Source: Undaria pinnatifida (lineage: Eukaryota > Sar > Phaeophyceae > Laminariales > Alariaceae). From it: a stretch of 64,000 nt of DNA. Shown piece after piece: positions 1 through 11,510 of this stretch; position 1 is the first letter of the stretch; every line of letters starts with the position of its first letter. The translations under genes and the position numbers were made by a program. The notes under the pieces were generated by a model that saw only the letters and a program-made list of their open reading frames with translations, searched no databases and was not told the DNA's origin. Where the stretch lies: contig JABAKD010000025.1 in assembly GCA_012845835.1 (NCBI GenBank), positions 2,303,653 to 2,367,652 of the forward strand, written 5' to 3'.

Positions 1-445
1 CGAAGAGGCATCGAATGACAACCCGCTATCCATATAAATGGCTGATTTGTAACTGCTGCGTGTATGTTTCAACGCGCAGAAGGCTGTGCGGTGTTGCTGG
101 CTGATGCTGTCGGCCGTGGCAGGGACAGAATTCCCGCCGTCTCGCTCTCTGTGTGACCCTGCCCTCTTAACCCCCTCCCCAAAAACACTGCCTAATCTCC
201 CACCCGGGCGCTTGTCACTTCCGACCGCAAGGGCCAAGTCCTCCCCCCCATACACTTCCGAAGAAGCATCGAACGACAACCCGCTATCCATATAAATGGC
301 TGATTTGTAACTGCTGCGTGTATATTCCAACGCACAGAAGGCCGTGCGGTATTGCTGCTCAATGCTATCGGCGGTGGCAAGGAAAGAGTCCCCGCCTTCT
401 CGCTCTCTCTGTGGCTTTGCCACTAGTACCCCCCCCCCTCTCATC
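1..445. repeat. Tandem repeat, 258-bp unit, about 1.7 copies
   Basis: The block beginning CGAAGAGGCATCGAATGACA at base 1 recurs at base 259 with a few substitutions. Both copies continue through the same CCATATAAATGGCTGATTTG and CTCGCTCTCT segments. The array enters from beyond the left edge and fades near 445. The short ORFs across it read in several frames without any conserved product, so I treat it as non-coding. Confidence 0.85.
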
Positions 446-1160
446 GACCTTCCGGTTCTACCGTGCACAAAACCTCCTCTTGCGACACGGGTCGCCCCTC
501 TTGTTGTGATCCACGATGTGACCACGTTAGACAACAGCAGGAGGCGCATGCGACCGCTGTAATATTATTGTTACGGCTACTACAGTTTAATTACCTCGCT
601 CGCGACTGAACGTTGACCTTTTCTCGAACCGCGGGTACGAGTGTACGAGTGACTGCAAGAAAGATAGAGGTTACAGCCAAGGGCTGTCTGCCCCCAACTC
701 GCACGAAAAGTAAAATAAATAAATAAATAAAAGAACGAACGAAAAACAGTTGTGCCAACACTGGAATGCTGGCACACAACAATAATACTGTAGGGTCCCC
801 TCCCAACCCCAGCAATTGCCACGCCAAACAGCGTCCCTCCTAAAGCTGTGTTGGTTGGGCTGCAATTTGTGCAGCACCGTTTAGTCTACGCTCTTTGTTT
901 TGCCTTTTTTCACGCGACGTACTTACAGTACAACAAATGCGATCAGCACCAGCACAGCAAGCAGCAGTATCTAGAACCTACTAGGCCAATAGACCGCCAG
1001 AATAAGGCGCGATGTTATTTACGCTCGTTGTTTCACGCGTCTTACGACAGCAGCAGTCTAAATCGCGGAAACGATACACTCGCCAATCTACAGCAGTAAC
1101 TCTCGTGGGTATCTTCTGCTATAAGGTACATAGTCTATTAAAAGAGTACAAGTAGACAGA
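446..1160. other. Unannotated AT/GC-mixed spacer
   Basis: No gene recognised. The stretch holds an AATA tetranucleotide run at about 714-732 followed by GAAC/GAAA-type repeats. The short ORFs on both strands overlap each other and show no family motifs. Confidence 0.5.
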
Positions 1161-1165
1161 GCTGA

Positions 1166-1250
1166 AACGCAGCTTGCAAAGATGAGTAGTCTATTGACCT
1201 GAAATTCGTCGAACTCACGGCTGACGTCCTTGAAATATATGTCTCTGGTA
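1166..1250 (+). repeat. Dispersed module (pairs with 20841-20925)
   Basis: An approximately 80-bp segment beginning ACGCAGCTTGCAAAGATGAG and ending near GACGTCCTTGAAATAT is closely matched at 20841-20925. Its first part, CAGCTTGCAAAGATGAGT, also starts the end module of family A (for example 18630), while its second half differs. It therefore looks like an alternative terminus of a related mobile family. Confidence 0.75.
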
Positions 1251-2100
1251 TATTTTTTTATGAAATACACTTGATTGAGTACGAGCAAAAAGTACGTCAA
1301 GATTGTACGTAGCGTATCCTGTGATATCTTTTCCGCTCTTTCTCGTCGCGCTTTTATATACAACCAACAGCAGAACGAGCAGCGGACAAGGTGCGGTCAC
1401 CGGCAACACGGCAGCGTCTAGACAGTCAGAGATAAATACGACGAGGCGCAACGCACGATCTTAGGCTTTGCCGGCCGAACGTGATTCCGAAAACAGCGGT
1501 GACGTCGGTGGACCCACTGCTACTGCCAAGGAGACCACGACGATCTTTTGCCAAATGGACTGCTGGGTGATGAAGGTAAATTCCACTCGTACCTCTCTGC
1601 TCCGAGACCACCGACCTAGCTAGCTTCCCCCCCTCCCTCTCTTATCCGTCGATCGACACGAACCGGGCAATCCTTCTTCCTTCGTGCCTCCCTCCACGCC
1701 GCGGAGCAGCTCTCAACCTCCAAAGCCACCACTCGCCTCGCACACCCTCAAGCGTTGATTCGGCTCACTGCGAGGTTCCGCCGCGTTTCGGTACGCGCAC
1801 ACCCTCGCAAGCGGGCGCGGCGTGGTGCGATCGAGAGCTCGCCCAATACCCCACTTCCTAGGCCGGTCGCTGTAGACTGTTGGATTGTCGGGGCTGCCTT
1901 CCTTCTCCCGCACCGCCGCGTCCGTGTCGCACTTTTAACACGATGCGTTCTCGTACGTAACAGGTACCAATATTTTCCTCGATGCGGACGTATCTTTCTC
2001 AGATTTCTCACTTTCTATCCCTTATTTTTTCTTCTCAAATACCCCTACCCTGAGCTCCCGACGGGGACACACGCCTTCAAGACGTGCGCCCCCGCCACCC
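1251..2100. other. Spacer without recognisable gene
   Basis: Pyrimidine-rich patches lie at 1620-1700 and 1990-2050. No coding motif, RNA gene or repeat partner was recognised. The ORFs at 1713-2285 run straight into the microsatellite and are not believable genes. Confidence 0.45.
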
Positions 2101-2106
2101 CGTCGG

Positions 2107-2512
<406 letters not shown>

Positions 2513-3120
2513 ACTTAATTTTGTCTTTCTCAGGGATTGCCCATCCCTGGCCTCTCAGAGCTCCAACTTCCATATTACCTTTCCAGCTTTTCTTTGCTCT
2601 CGAAATACGAAACGCCAATACGAGTACATACCGGTACTACTGCACCAGGTTTGTACATACCATCAGATACTACGCTGTTGGATCACATGCACGCCCAGCT
2701 CAGATTAGTCCGGCTATATATAGCCCAGCAGCGCAGCGTAGCGCCGTGCGGAGCCGTGCGGTGCGGTACCGTGCCCTTCGCTGCGGTGCTGTGTCGCTGC
2801 GCTGTGTGCTTTCTTTCGAACATAGAGCAGTACCGGGTATAATGCGTGTTGTTGTGTACACGGAGTACTACTTTTTTTCCTCTTCTTTCTTTTTCTGCAT
2901 GTATTTGATCTTTCACGGCCCCCTGTTTTTCCCCCCACGCAATTGACCCCCATACATACTGCCGATCAGAGCGTAACACCGGTAACAAGAGAGCACACAG
3001 CACAGCTGAGCACAACAGGGAAATTTGCTCTGCACAAGCAGCTCTTGGCATTATCAAATCGCTGTTCGCACCAAATCATGGGCCTCTTCTTTCTGCCTCA
3101 TTAACATATATTTTTACTTG
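2513..3120. other. Spacer between microsatellite and Helitron hairpin
   Basis: No gene recognised. A GC-rich degenerate GTGCGG/GCTGCG run lies at about 2724-2815. The Helitron 5' terminus may lie in this interval or just after it, but I could not place it by eye. Confidence 0.4.
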
Positions 3121-3143
3121 CATTCTTGACTTGCGCGAGCGTA

Positions 3144-3165
3144 GCGGGCGGCGTCAGCCGCCCGC
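3144..3165 (+). other. Perfect 9-bp GC hairpin near Helitron 5' side
   Basis: GCGGGCGGC, loop GTCA, then GCCGCCCGC. The stem core resembles the 3' terminal hairpin of the same element. Some Helitron groups carry subterminal hairpins at both ends. A role in 5' end recognition is inferred. Confidence 0.6.
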
Positions 3166-3187
3166 GAAGCGGAGGCCTTGTATTATA

Positions 3188-3372
3188 TATAATATCACGA
3201 TTCAGCTAATGGCTCCCACATCTTGATTAATGAATGCATCCGGTTCATGCGAGGTTAAAAAAAATCATGTTTTGATATTTGTTGGCCTCTCTCGCCCAAT
3301 AGTCCATTTCACGACTTGAAACCACGCAAGTAAGTGCATTCATCACGTGCACTTTATGGCACCTACGAATGC
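3188..3372 (+). repeat. Diverged 180-bp repeat upstream of Rep gene (partner 14126-14312)
   Basis: The sequence from TATAATATC through TCATCACGTGCA to CACCTACGAAT is matched over about 180 bp by the intron between exons 8 and 9 of the second Helitron gene. Similarity is roughly three-quarters by eye and gaps are small. It lies 200-400 bp before the first Rep ATG, so this copy probably includes the Rep promoter. Confidence 0.75.
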
Positions 3373-4633
3373 AATGACGCGTTGCTCGTTATATGCCACC
3401 GACATGAACACCTTCAAATGAGTAGACCTCAGCCGCTGTGGTGCTGCCCAACATCCTCGGCACCACTCTGTATCTCTGTACTCGTTGTGCATGCTTCGAC
3501 GCGCATGGACGTGACATTACATAACACAAACACCGCCACCCTATTTATGCATTCATCAAACGTCGTCACAACATGTCAAGTAGTTACGATTGGCCATGCC
3601 CACTGCAGATTACAGCATTGAGATGCCCCATGCCCGCTGCCGCATACGAGCAAATATGCGGATTTTCTGCAGACAACCTCGCCAATCAAAATTCCGCCGC
3701 ATATTATGTTTACCCGCATCTACACTACGCATCTACGCATCTACATTTCCGCCGCAATCATACGCGGCACCCCGCCAAACCTCTACTGCCCATTCCGATG
3801 CCGTCAACACGACAATACTAGAAAGCTCAACAGAACCGACGCAACGAACAAAGGCGACTTCGACGCGCGAGGAGGAACGAAACACTCAATTGTCGCAGAA
3901 ATTCACGTGATGGAAGGAGCGGCGAGGGCGCCCGTCCAACATCAACAGACGTGCGTAGTCCTAACGTGTCCACCTCCATATCTCAGTTCTGGGAATTACC
4001 CCCGCTTCGTCCAAAAGACAACGAAGGACAAAGAGCATTTACGCTGGATGCGCGGAACGAAATCATCAACACCGCACAACGGGCTGCCAACATCATCGTT
4101 GATATTGCTTCACCATGCGAACACTGCGGTGCTCAGTTGTTCAAAGGTGAGTTTTTCAACATTTCATTTCGGGTCTTTCTTCCATTGCTACTTCCTGGCA
4201 TATATCCATGAAACTGTCAAATTCAATCTCTCCTCACGCCGATCATTTATTATCGTCTGTTCCTATAAGACATAGACAACAACTAACTATAGTAGATGAC
4301 ATGTCAACCACCTGTGCTTCTACAGGTGAATCTCGTGGCATTTGCTGCAGTAACGGACAACTGGTCTTGCCACCACTACCACCGCCACCAAGAGAGTTCG
4401 TCCCACTTTATGAAGGGAACGCGGAACGATTTCAAAGATTCCGTCGAATGGATCGCAAATATAACTCATGCTCGAACTTCTGCGCTATGTGCGTCGAAGA
4501 CGGAGAGTTAAAGAAGATGTTTGGGCCTCATTTCCTGTCCGTTCAAGGAAGGTGAGACGTTTAGTCTACACACGGGAATTCACTAATGATTTTTTGTTTA
4601 TTACTCCAGCACAATTTTGCAAGAAATGTGTAT

Positions 4634-4952
4634 GGACTGCGATCCGTGTCCTTACATATCGCGACTACCACTCGATCATACCAACAGGTGTGCACATGAC
4701 ACTTTCTACTGCGAGATCTGTTCGTGCATCCTTATATTTGTTACGCGCAGGACATATCATAACACTCGCAAGAGCGATCACAGCAACATACAATGCAATG
4801 GCTACTGCACGACCCGGCGTACACCTCCGAAGACATCGACGATACAGTGTTGCGAAGACTGTTGAAGGGACTGCGATCCGTTTCCCCTTACATATCGCGA
4901 CTACGACGCGCTCATAGCAACAGGTGTGACTATGACCCTTTCTACTGCGAAA
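4634..4952 (+). repeat. Tandem duplication inside Rep gene, spacing 234 bp
   Basis: An approximately 82-bp block starting GGACTGCGATCCG at 4634 recurs at 4868. It includes the candidate donor CAACAG/GTGTG and the downstream TTTCTACTGCGA. The second copy belongs to the open reading block reading VLRRLLKGLRS, which fits the Rep N-terminal region. The first copy looks like a duplicated exon end. Confidence 0.75.
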
Positions 4953-7900
4953 TGACACCTACATCTACCTGCTATGCTACCAGCCTATACCATGCTCTAC
5001 TGCCCTGCAACCAACTATATTCTCGCTGTTACTTAAACTATTATGTATCGCGTGCTATTATGTATCGCGTGTTTATTCGTTATACACAGACGCAGACACG
5101 ACACGGTGTCTTTCTCCACACCCATGGATCCGACTCGAGAGATGATTTCCGTCGACACGCGAAGTCGTGGCGTTCTTCCACAAGACCGCAAATCGATGAC
5201 CATCGCACTCACCGGAGACAAGGAATACTTGCATTGCCGTGACCAAGACTACTTTCCCTTAACATTTCCTTTATTGTTGCCCCACGGGAAAGATTGCGGA
5301 TGGCACCCTGACCTCGTGAGCACTACCGGAAGAAAAATCACAATGCTTCAGTGGGTTACACAGTTGTTGCTCACCGAGTCACGCTTTCAAAGACTAGGCC
5401 CCGTCGTCAACGAATTTCTCATCGACGTCTTCAGCTGCATCGAGGATGAACGCCTCGCCTTCCACGCTAACAACCAAGATAAATATACTTCGTCCCTACA
5501 CAACAACGCATCTGGGTAACATCGTCTTCCGCGCCACGTCATCAACGGAACAACATCAACAAACCATTGCATCAAACCCGCATCCTGCACCAGCGGCTTC
5601 GCACATAAAGCGAAAAAAGCGACGGAGGGTATGACCATCCTCCGTCACTTGGGACCTCCGGACTACTTCATCACGATGACATGCAACAAGGTAAACCCTA
5701 TGCTGTATTTGCCTCCGTTTGCATCACCGCACAAAACAGTACATTATCTAATGTCATCCATACCAACGACTTCGTCTCCGGTAATACATGTCTTCTTGAC
5801 GTATCACTGTATGCATTCCAACCATTTACGCCCTCATACACTTATCTCCGCTTTGTGCCTCCTGCAGAACTGGCCGGAGATTGAACGAGAACTTCACCCG
5901 GGACAAACAGCTTTCGACCGACCAGCTTTATGCTCCAGAATATTCAAATTGAAGCTTGACGCGCTCATCAAGGTAACTTCATGCCCGCACTCTGTAGATC
6001 AACATCTTGCGTGGCATATCCACCATGCGCATGCAACTAATTCCCGCTGCGTGATACATATCTATATTGTTTTCTCACTCAACTCTATTGGTTTATTCCG
6101 CCAGGTCCTTCCCAAGGTTCTAGGATCCGTCGTGTACCACCTAGGTGTCATCGAATTTCAGGTGACGTTCGTCTGCATATTACCACACGTCGAAACCAAT
6201 CGCCACGTCGTTCCCTAAATCATAATCTGTCGTCTTCCATCCGGTGTACTCGAATTTCAAATGATTTAGTGTGCATAGTACGACACGTCAACCTTTACCA
6301 CATCCTACCTCCATTTTTTGTCCTACTACCTACGCATGTGCGCCCTTCACGCGTACAGAAGCGAGGTCTTCCACATGCGCACATCATCGTCAAAGGTGCG
6401 ACAATTTCCTTCCGTAAAACCCCTTTGCAAATTCTCTGTGCCGTGCATCCACAACAATCTTGCGTCCATATCAATTTGACACCACGAATAACCACAACGT
6501 ATCGGTCGCCCAACCAAAATGGATTCATCGTCAACCCCAAAATGCACCGTCAACCGTTCTTCTTGCAGTATCCGAAGAACACGCTCCGAGGACCGCCTCG
6601 CGCGTTGACGCCGTTGTCAGAGCTACATGGCCAGACCCTATCACCGAACCTGAACTGCACAACATCGTCAAAACCTTCATGACCCACAAGGACTGCAAAA
6701 AGCATAATCGTGTGTGTTACAGGGAAGGGCAATCAACGTGCTCCAAAAGGTTTCCCAAACCTCCTCAGAGCGTTACAACTTTCGACTCCAGAGGTTACCC
6801 GCTATACAAACGGTCCGAACAAGACTCCGACGTTGTTCCCTACAATGCCATTCTTCTACTTCTTTTCTTCGCCCACATCAACATCGAAGTGTGCACCATG
6901 GCCAACATCACCTCCTACGTATACGCGTGAGTGCTTTGATAAAATTTCATTGCAATGTGATTCCATTTCCTTTCGAATGTGTCCTACGCATCAACACTGT
7001 TTTCTCCTGACACAAACCTCTTAAATAACGGTCAACCACATTCAAGGTACATTTACAAGCCATCGGATCGTTCGGACTTCGCCATAACGGAATCACGACG
7101 CAACCACGTGGACACCATCAAAGACTGGAAATCACTCAGATTTTTGACAGCGACAGAAGCCGCATGGAAATGCATCATCAAGCAAATGCATTTCCGACAA
7201 CCATGCGCTGAAGGTAAGAATTTCATGAGGTATCGCTTATTCATTCGTCCGCACACATGTATTATTGAACTTGCACCAAACAAAATTGTCATCACACATA
7301 TCCGACCACTTTCAACAATTCAGAGCAACATGGCGTGGATGCATATCACAGACATCCGTGACTCACAACATTCACCAACAAAGTGTGCATTTCCAGGAGT
7401 GCTCTTGCACAACGAACGGGACGCTACACACGTGAGGCGTGACGTGTCAGTTCCCAAGCCCAGTTCATTAGAAAGATACTTCCACCGTCCGCTGGACATC
7501 ATCTTCGACACCATGGACATCATCACCTACCTATCGAATTTCGGCATGTCCTCCTCACCACCTGCGTACGCTGACGGTCACCACTGGGAAGAAAACGATT
7601 GGCCGAACGACAATCACGCACAGCTTGTGTACCGTCGACGAGCTACGTCCAAGGTATGCCCAATTGCGGTTTCTTATCTTTCGAATTTGCCTAACACACC
7701 TTATTCATACATCATTGTTGCTAACAACATACATTTGTCTCCCTCTCAATCTTCATCGTGCTCAGATTACGAAAGTATACTTCTTGGCTGCGCCCAAACC
7801 CACAGAAGGGGACGTGTGGTATTTATGGCTGCTGTTGAAGCGTGGAGGATGTACCCCAAGAAGCTTTCTGGAAGCAAGAACACACCGCGGCACGACATAC

Positions 7901-8767
7901 GAGAGTTTCAAAGACACCTGCCGTGCCCGCGGCCTTCTGGATGACCCGTTAACTCAAGAATCATCTCTGTGCTTGCAAGAAGCCATCGACAACAATGCTA
8001 CACCTCGTCAACTTCGGCGTCTCTTCATCCTGCTCGTCGTCGGTGGGAAGCCGGTTGCTGCTGCTTTCGACACATACCACACGCACATGATAGAGCCGGC
8101 ATGGATAGAGAACCACCCGAGCGAGACCGCAAGACTTTTGAAACTGTTACAATGTCTCCAACGGCATCTTCTCGCTGAAGGATGCAAAGGCGTCCAACAT
8201 CTAGGGATTAACGTACCTGAGGGATTTGTTTTGGAGGACTCCGAGCTTCAGAGAGCCCGAGTTGCTCAACTTTTGGATCATCGTGAAAAAGACGTCGACA
8301 CCGTCTTGCGTGCGTTGGCTATGTTCACGGATGAGCAGCGAGTTGTTTTCGATACCATCGTCAACGCTTGCCAATCACACGTTCGACATCAGAGGGCGTG
8401 CCGGCACGGGAAAAACGGTACTGATGAATGCCATTTCTGCCCAAGTTCGGCTTAACAATCATCTCACCGCCCCTGCTGCATCAACCGGTTTGGCATCGTT
8501 GAACCAACCTTTCGGGCTAACCTTCCATCGCACGTGGAGCATACCTGTGCCTGATCCAAGAGACGACTGCGTCGTTAATTCGAAGTTGGATACGTCACCA
8601 AGACTACACCTCATGACTGAAGTGCGACTGGCAACACTTGACGAAGCGCCTTCTCTTCATGTCGCTTCGTACGAAGCCGCATGTCGATTTTCTTCCTGCA
8701 ACGTCAACAACAACGCGTCGTCCGTTTCTCAATCCGCTACAATTCATCCGTTTAACAACGCTTGTAA

Positions 8768-9237
8768 CATCGAACTCGAAGCAGGCCCAACCTACGAAGG
8801 TTAGTGCTTTCAATCCTTCATTACCACCAATCGTTTGCCGTCTTTATCCCGTTGACATATTCCTTAGATATATTCCCCGTCACTATACTCACCTGTGCTG
8901 CCCTCAATACCATCGCTTTCCTCTCACATTCCTTCCTGCGCTGTTGCGTGTGTTCTTCTACGTTATCCCACAGATCACCTTCACATATCCGGTCAACAAT
9001 TGGACGCAGAAGGCCCTACCTACGAAGGTCAATATTTTCAGTCCTACATTTCCACTAATCGTATACCGTATTTTTCCCGTCGGAGATATTCGTTAGAAAT
9101 ATTCCCCATCACCATCCTGACCCGTGTCGCCCTCTATACCATCGCTTTCTTCTCACACTCTTCCTGCGTTGTTGCTTGTGTTCTTCTGCGTCATTCCCAC
9201 AGATCACCTTCACATATCCGGTCAACAATTGGACGAA
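8768..9237 (+). repeat. Tandem intron-plus-miniexon duplication in helicase region
   Basis: Two consecutive copies of about 230 bp. Each runs from GAAG..CCTACGAAGG through a short intron ending CCCACAG to the same 30-base coding block ATCACCTTCACATATCCGGT and onward. A third, more diverged start follows the acceptor near 9403. The duplication lies between helicase Walker B (about 8640) and motif III (about 9650), so it inserts extra exons in a place where the family normally has a short loop. Confidence 0.85.
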
Positions 9238-10605
9238 CAACACGCATATGATTCTCCCTTCGACAACATCCACGATAGTAATGGCTCTACTCACAACGGT
9301 ATGTTGCTGGCTTTATTTTGTGTGCTCCTCTATCCTTCGAGTAATCTCTCCATTGAACACCCGGGCAATATATTTCGCTTTCATATTTCACTTTTCTCGC
9401 AGATCACGTTGACACGTGCGACCATATCCTCCATGATGAGCCGTCACGAGAGAGCGATGAAAATTCCTCCAACACCGCCCTGCCTTCAGAACAACGTAAG
9501 TGTCCGCAGCGCGCACACTTTCCACGAGTTTTCTAGCCTCACATACAATACTCCTTGCAGCCATTTTTTTAATGTCATCTTCACACTACGTATCCGTCTT
9601 TCTTTCTTTTTCCTGGACGATTTTGCAGCTATGAAAGGCAAGGTATTTCTGATGGCTGGAGACGCTCGTCACATAGGTCCCGTCGTCGAATTCGGGGGAG
9701 AAGCGGAAACATACCAAGCTTCCATCATGTCCAGCAAGTTCTACCGCGACAACGTACAAGTATTTCACCTCTCCAAAACTATGCGGAATATCGGCGATCC
9801 TGCCTTTTCCACAATGGTCGACCGTATTGGTGATGGCCTACTTTCTCCCGATGCTGATGGTTTAAAAGAGATTGACGGTGTTAAAACTGAAACAGATATA
9901 GACTCGTCGATCGACTACGTCTTTCCCCCCGAAGTCCTGCGGGATCCGCTCCTTTGTTCCAAGAGGGCGATTATAGCTTCTCATAACGTTACGGTGGACG
10001 ACATCAACGATCTCGTTTTGTCTAGAGTAGAGGGAGAAGTGCACGTCCTTGAAGGTAGAAGCGTTCTCGACCATGAGCATTTGGAGTGTGATCTCAATGA
10101 TGCCTTCTGCATGTCTGACCACCTCTGCACTGTTCATCATAGCGGAGTTCCTTCGCATACACTTAGACTCAAGGTTGGAATTGTCATCATGCTCACCAGA
10201 AACCTTGATATTTCGCAAGGCTTGTGCAATTCTTCAAAGCTTGTAGTGCGTGACATCTCACGATACACGTTGAGAGTGAAGACTTTGACGGATGGGATAG
10301 AACATTTCATACCACGAATAACTTTCGGGTTTATCACGAAGCAAGGTGTTGCGGTAAAACGGATCCAATTTCCCGTTAGATTGTGTTTTGCAGTTACTAT
10401 ACACAGATCCCAAGGACAAACTTTGGACAAGGTTCTCTTCGACAATAGAACGGATGTGTTCATGCATGGTTGCCTGTATGTAGCGTTGTCACGTGTCAGA
10501 GCGGCAAAGGACATACGTATTTTGGTGGAACCGTGCAGAGTGTCCGCGCGTGGCTTTGCTAGGGTCATTAACGTTGTATTCAAAACCTTACTGGCCAATG
10601 TTTAA

Positions 10606-11510
10606 CAAAATCATTGTGTATTCGGTGCTCGGTTTGGACGGATATTTGGACATTCAGTAATGCGTATTCGTGTACATAATCACATAACTTCATGCGTGTC
10701 TTCGACATCCCACTTCGTTGTATCGAACTCGACATGACAGCGCAATTAATACCTCGCCCTGTACGTCACCCATCAGAGCCAACCCGGTGTAAAAGTGCCG
10801 TCTGTGCATTGCTCTTTCTCGGAGTAGTGTTCGTACGTCCTTCTCTCGCAATCGGCGCCTGCGTAGCACACCCTGTCCATTGCAACACTGTTTTCACGCG
10901 TTGCACATTCGTCTCTTTGCAAATAAACACGTCCAAACTGAAACCAAGTAGCAAAAAACAAACGACACCACGCGCGACACTCTCTCCATCGATTGAGCGC
11001 ACGAGCTACAATATATCAATTGCGCTGTCGTGTCGTCTCTTGCGAAAGCGCGGGATCTATTGCATCGGAGACACCTTCGGCCATCTTCATGGTTGCCATC
11101 ATGCCAATAGTTTTTTTACGCGCCGGCCCGAGCGAACGTCAATACAGCGACCAGAAAGCAAGCCCTTCCCCGTAAATTTGTAGGAATCGTTCGTGCAACG
11201 ACACGTCAAGACTTACGTCGCACTCGCAAATGTGTCGACTGTATTCGGCGGACCCCCCTTCCAACAGAATCCGGTTCACATATGACGCTCACTTTAATAA
11301 AGTCGTGCTTTTAGTGCCCCGCCATACTGTGAACTTCCGCCAATACCTCTTTCCGTTCTTTATTGACATCAAAAAGTCGTTACTTTATAATCCCGCCGCA
11401 TCTTTTTGATTGAACAACAAAAAGTCGTTACTTCTTCTATCCCGCCGCATCTTCGACGCACACCCTGCCTCACCACTCCACATCTCTCTCTCTGTCCGCC
11501 TGGAGCTACC
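10606..11510 (+). other. Intergenic region between the two Helitron genes
   Basis: Possible polyadenylation signal AATAAA at about 10921 (in CAAATAAACAC) and another at about 11297. ORFs here (for example 10692-11183) show no family motif. Near its right end lies a promoter-proximal direct repeat, annotated separately. Confidence 0.5.
11294..11456 (+). promoter_or_regulatory. Direct repeats upstream of the second Helitron gene
   Basis: AAAAAGTCGTTACTT followed by TCCCGCCGCATCTT occurs at about 11371-11405 and again at 11418-11453, 55-140 bp before the first ATG. A weaker third copy, AATAAAGTCGTGCTTTTAGT followed by CCCCGCC, starts at 11297. Spacing of about 47 bp between the two strong copies suggests binding sites for a regulator. 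The function is inferred. Confidence 0.6.

Larger units (their letters stand above)
3573..10605 (+). pseudogene. Helitron Rep (HUH endonuclease)-PIF1 helicase, intron-rich, with stops and frameshift
   Basis: Split gene for the transposase that nicks, unwinds and ligates the Helitron. Supported exons include 3573-4146 (zinc motif CEHCGAQLF), 4326-4551, 5090-5690 (ILRHLGPPDYFITMT), 5868-5972 (NWPEI), 6105-6161, 6359-6395 (HUH motif GLPHAHIIV), 6569-6926 (CSKRFPKP), 7047-7213, 7324-7653, 7766 onward and 9629-10605. Tyrosines in YVYA/YIYK at the 6926/7047 junction fit the Rep active site. Helicase motifs are GRAGTGKT (about 8390-8420), LDEAP (about 8640), MAGDARHIGPVV, NLDISQGLCN, IHRSQGQTL and LYVALSRV. 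In-frame TAG at 3819 and TAA at 5517, plus a frame change near 8365-8380 just before Walker A, suggest this copy is inactive. Exon structure at 4552-5089 and 8800-9628 is uncertain. Confidence 0.9.

Noticed and set aside
2513-3143. Helitron 5' terminus adjoining the upstream ATT microsatellite
   Set aside because: The 3' flank is also ATT-rich, which is suggestive, but I found no convincing TC start after an A that would join the two flanks.
3573-5690. TAA/TAG recoding (alternative genetic code) to explain the Rep stops
   Set aside because: The helicase itself ends at TAA 10603-10605 in the expected place. The accessory gene has no internal stop, and the remaining breaks include a frameshift. 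Simple decay explains all of it.
10692-11183. 163-codon ORF between the Helitron genes
   Set aside because: No family motif, overlapping ORFs on the other strand, and probable UTR and promoter features in the same interval.
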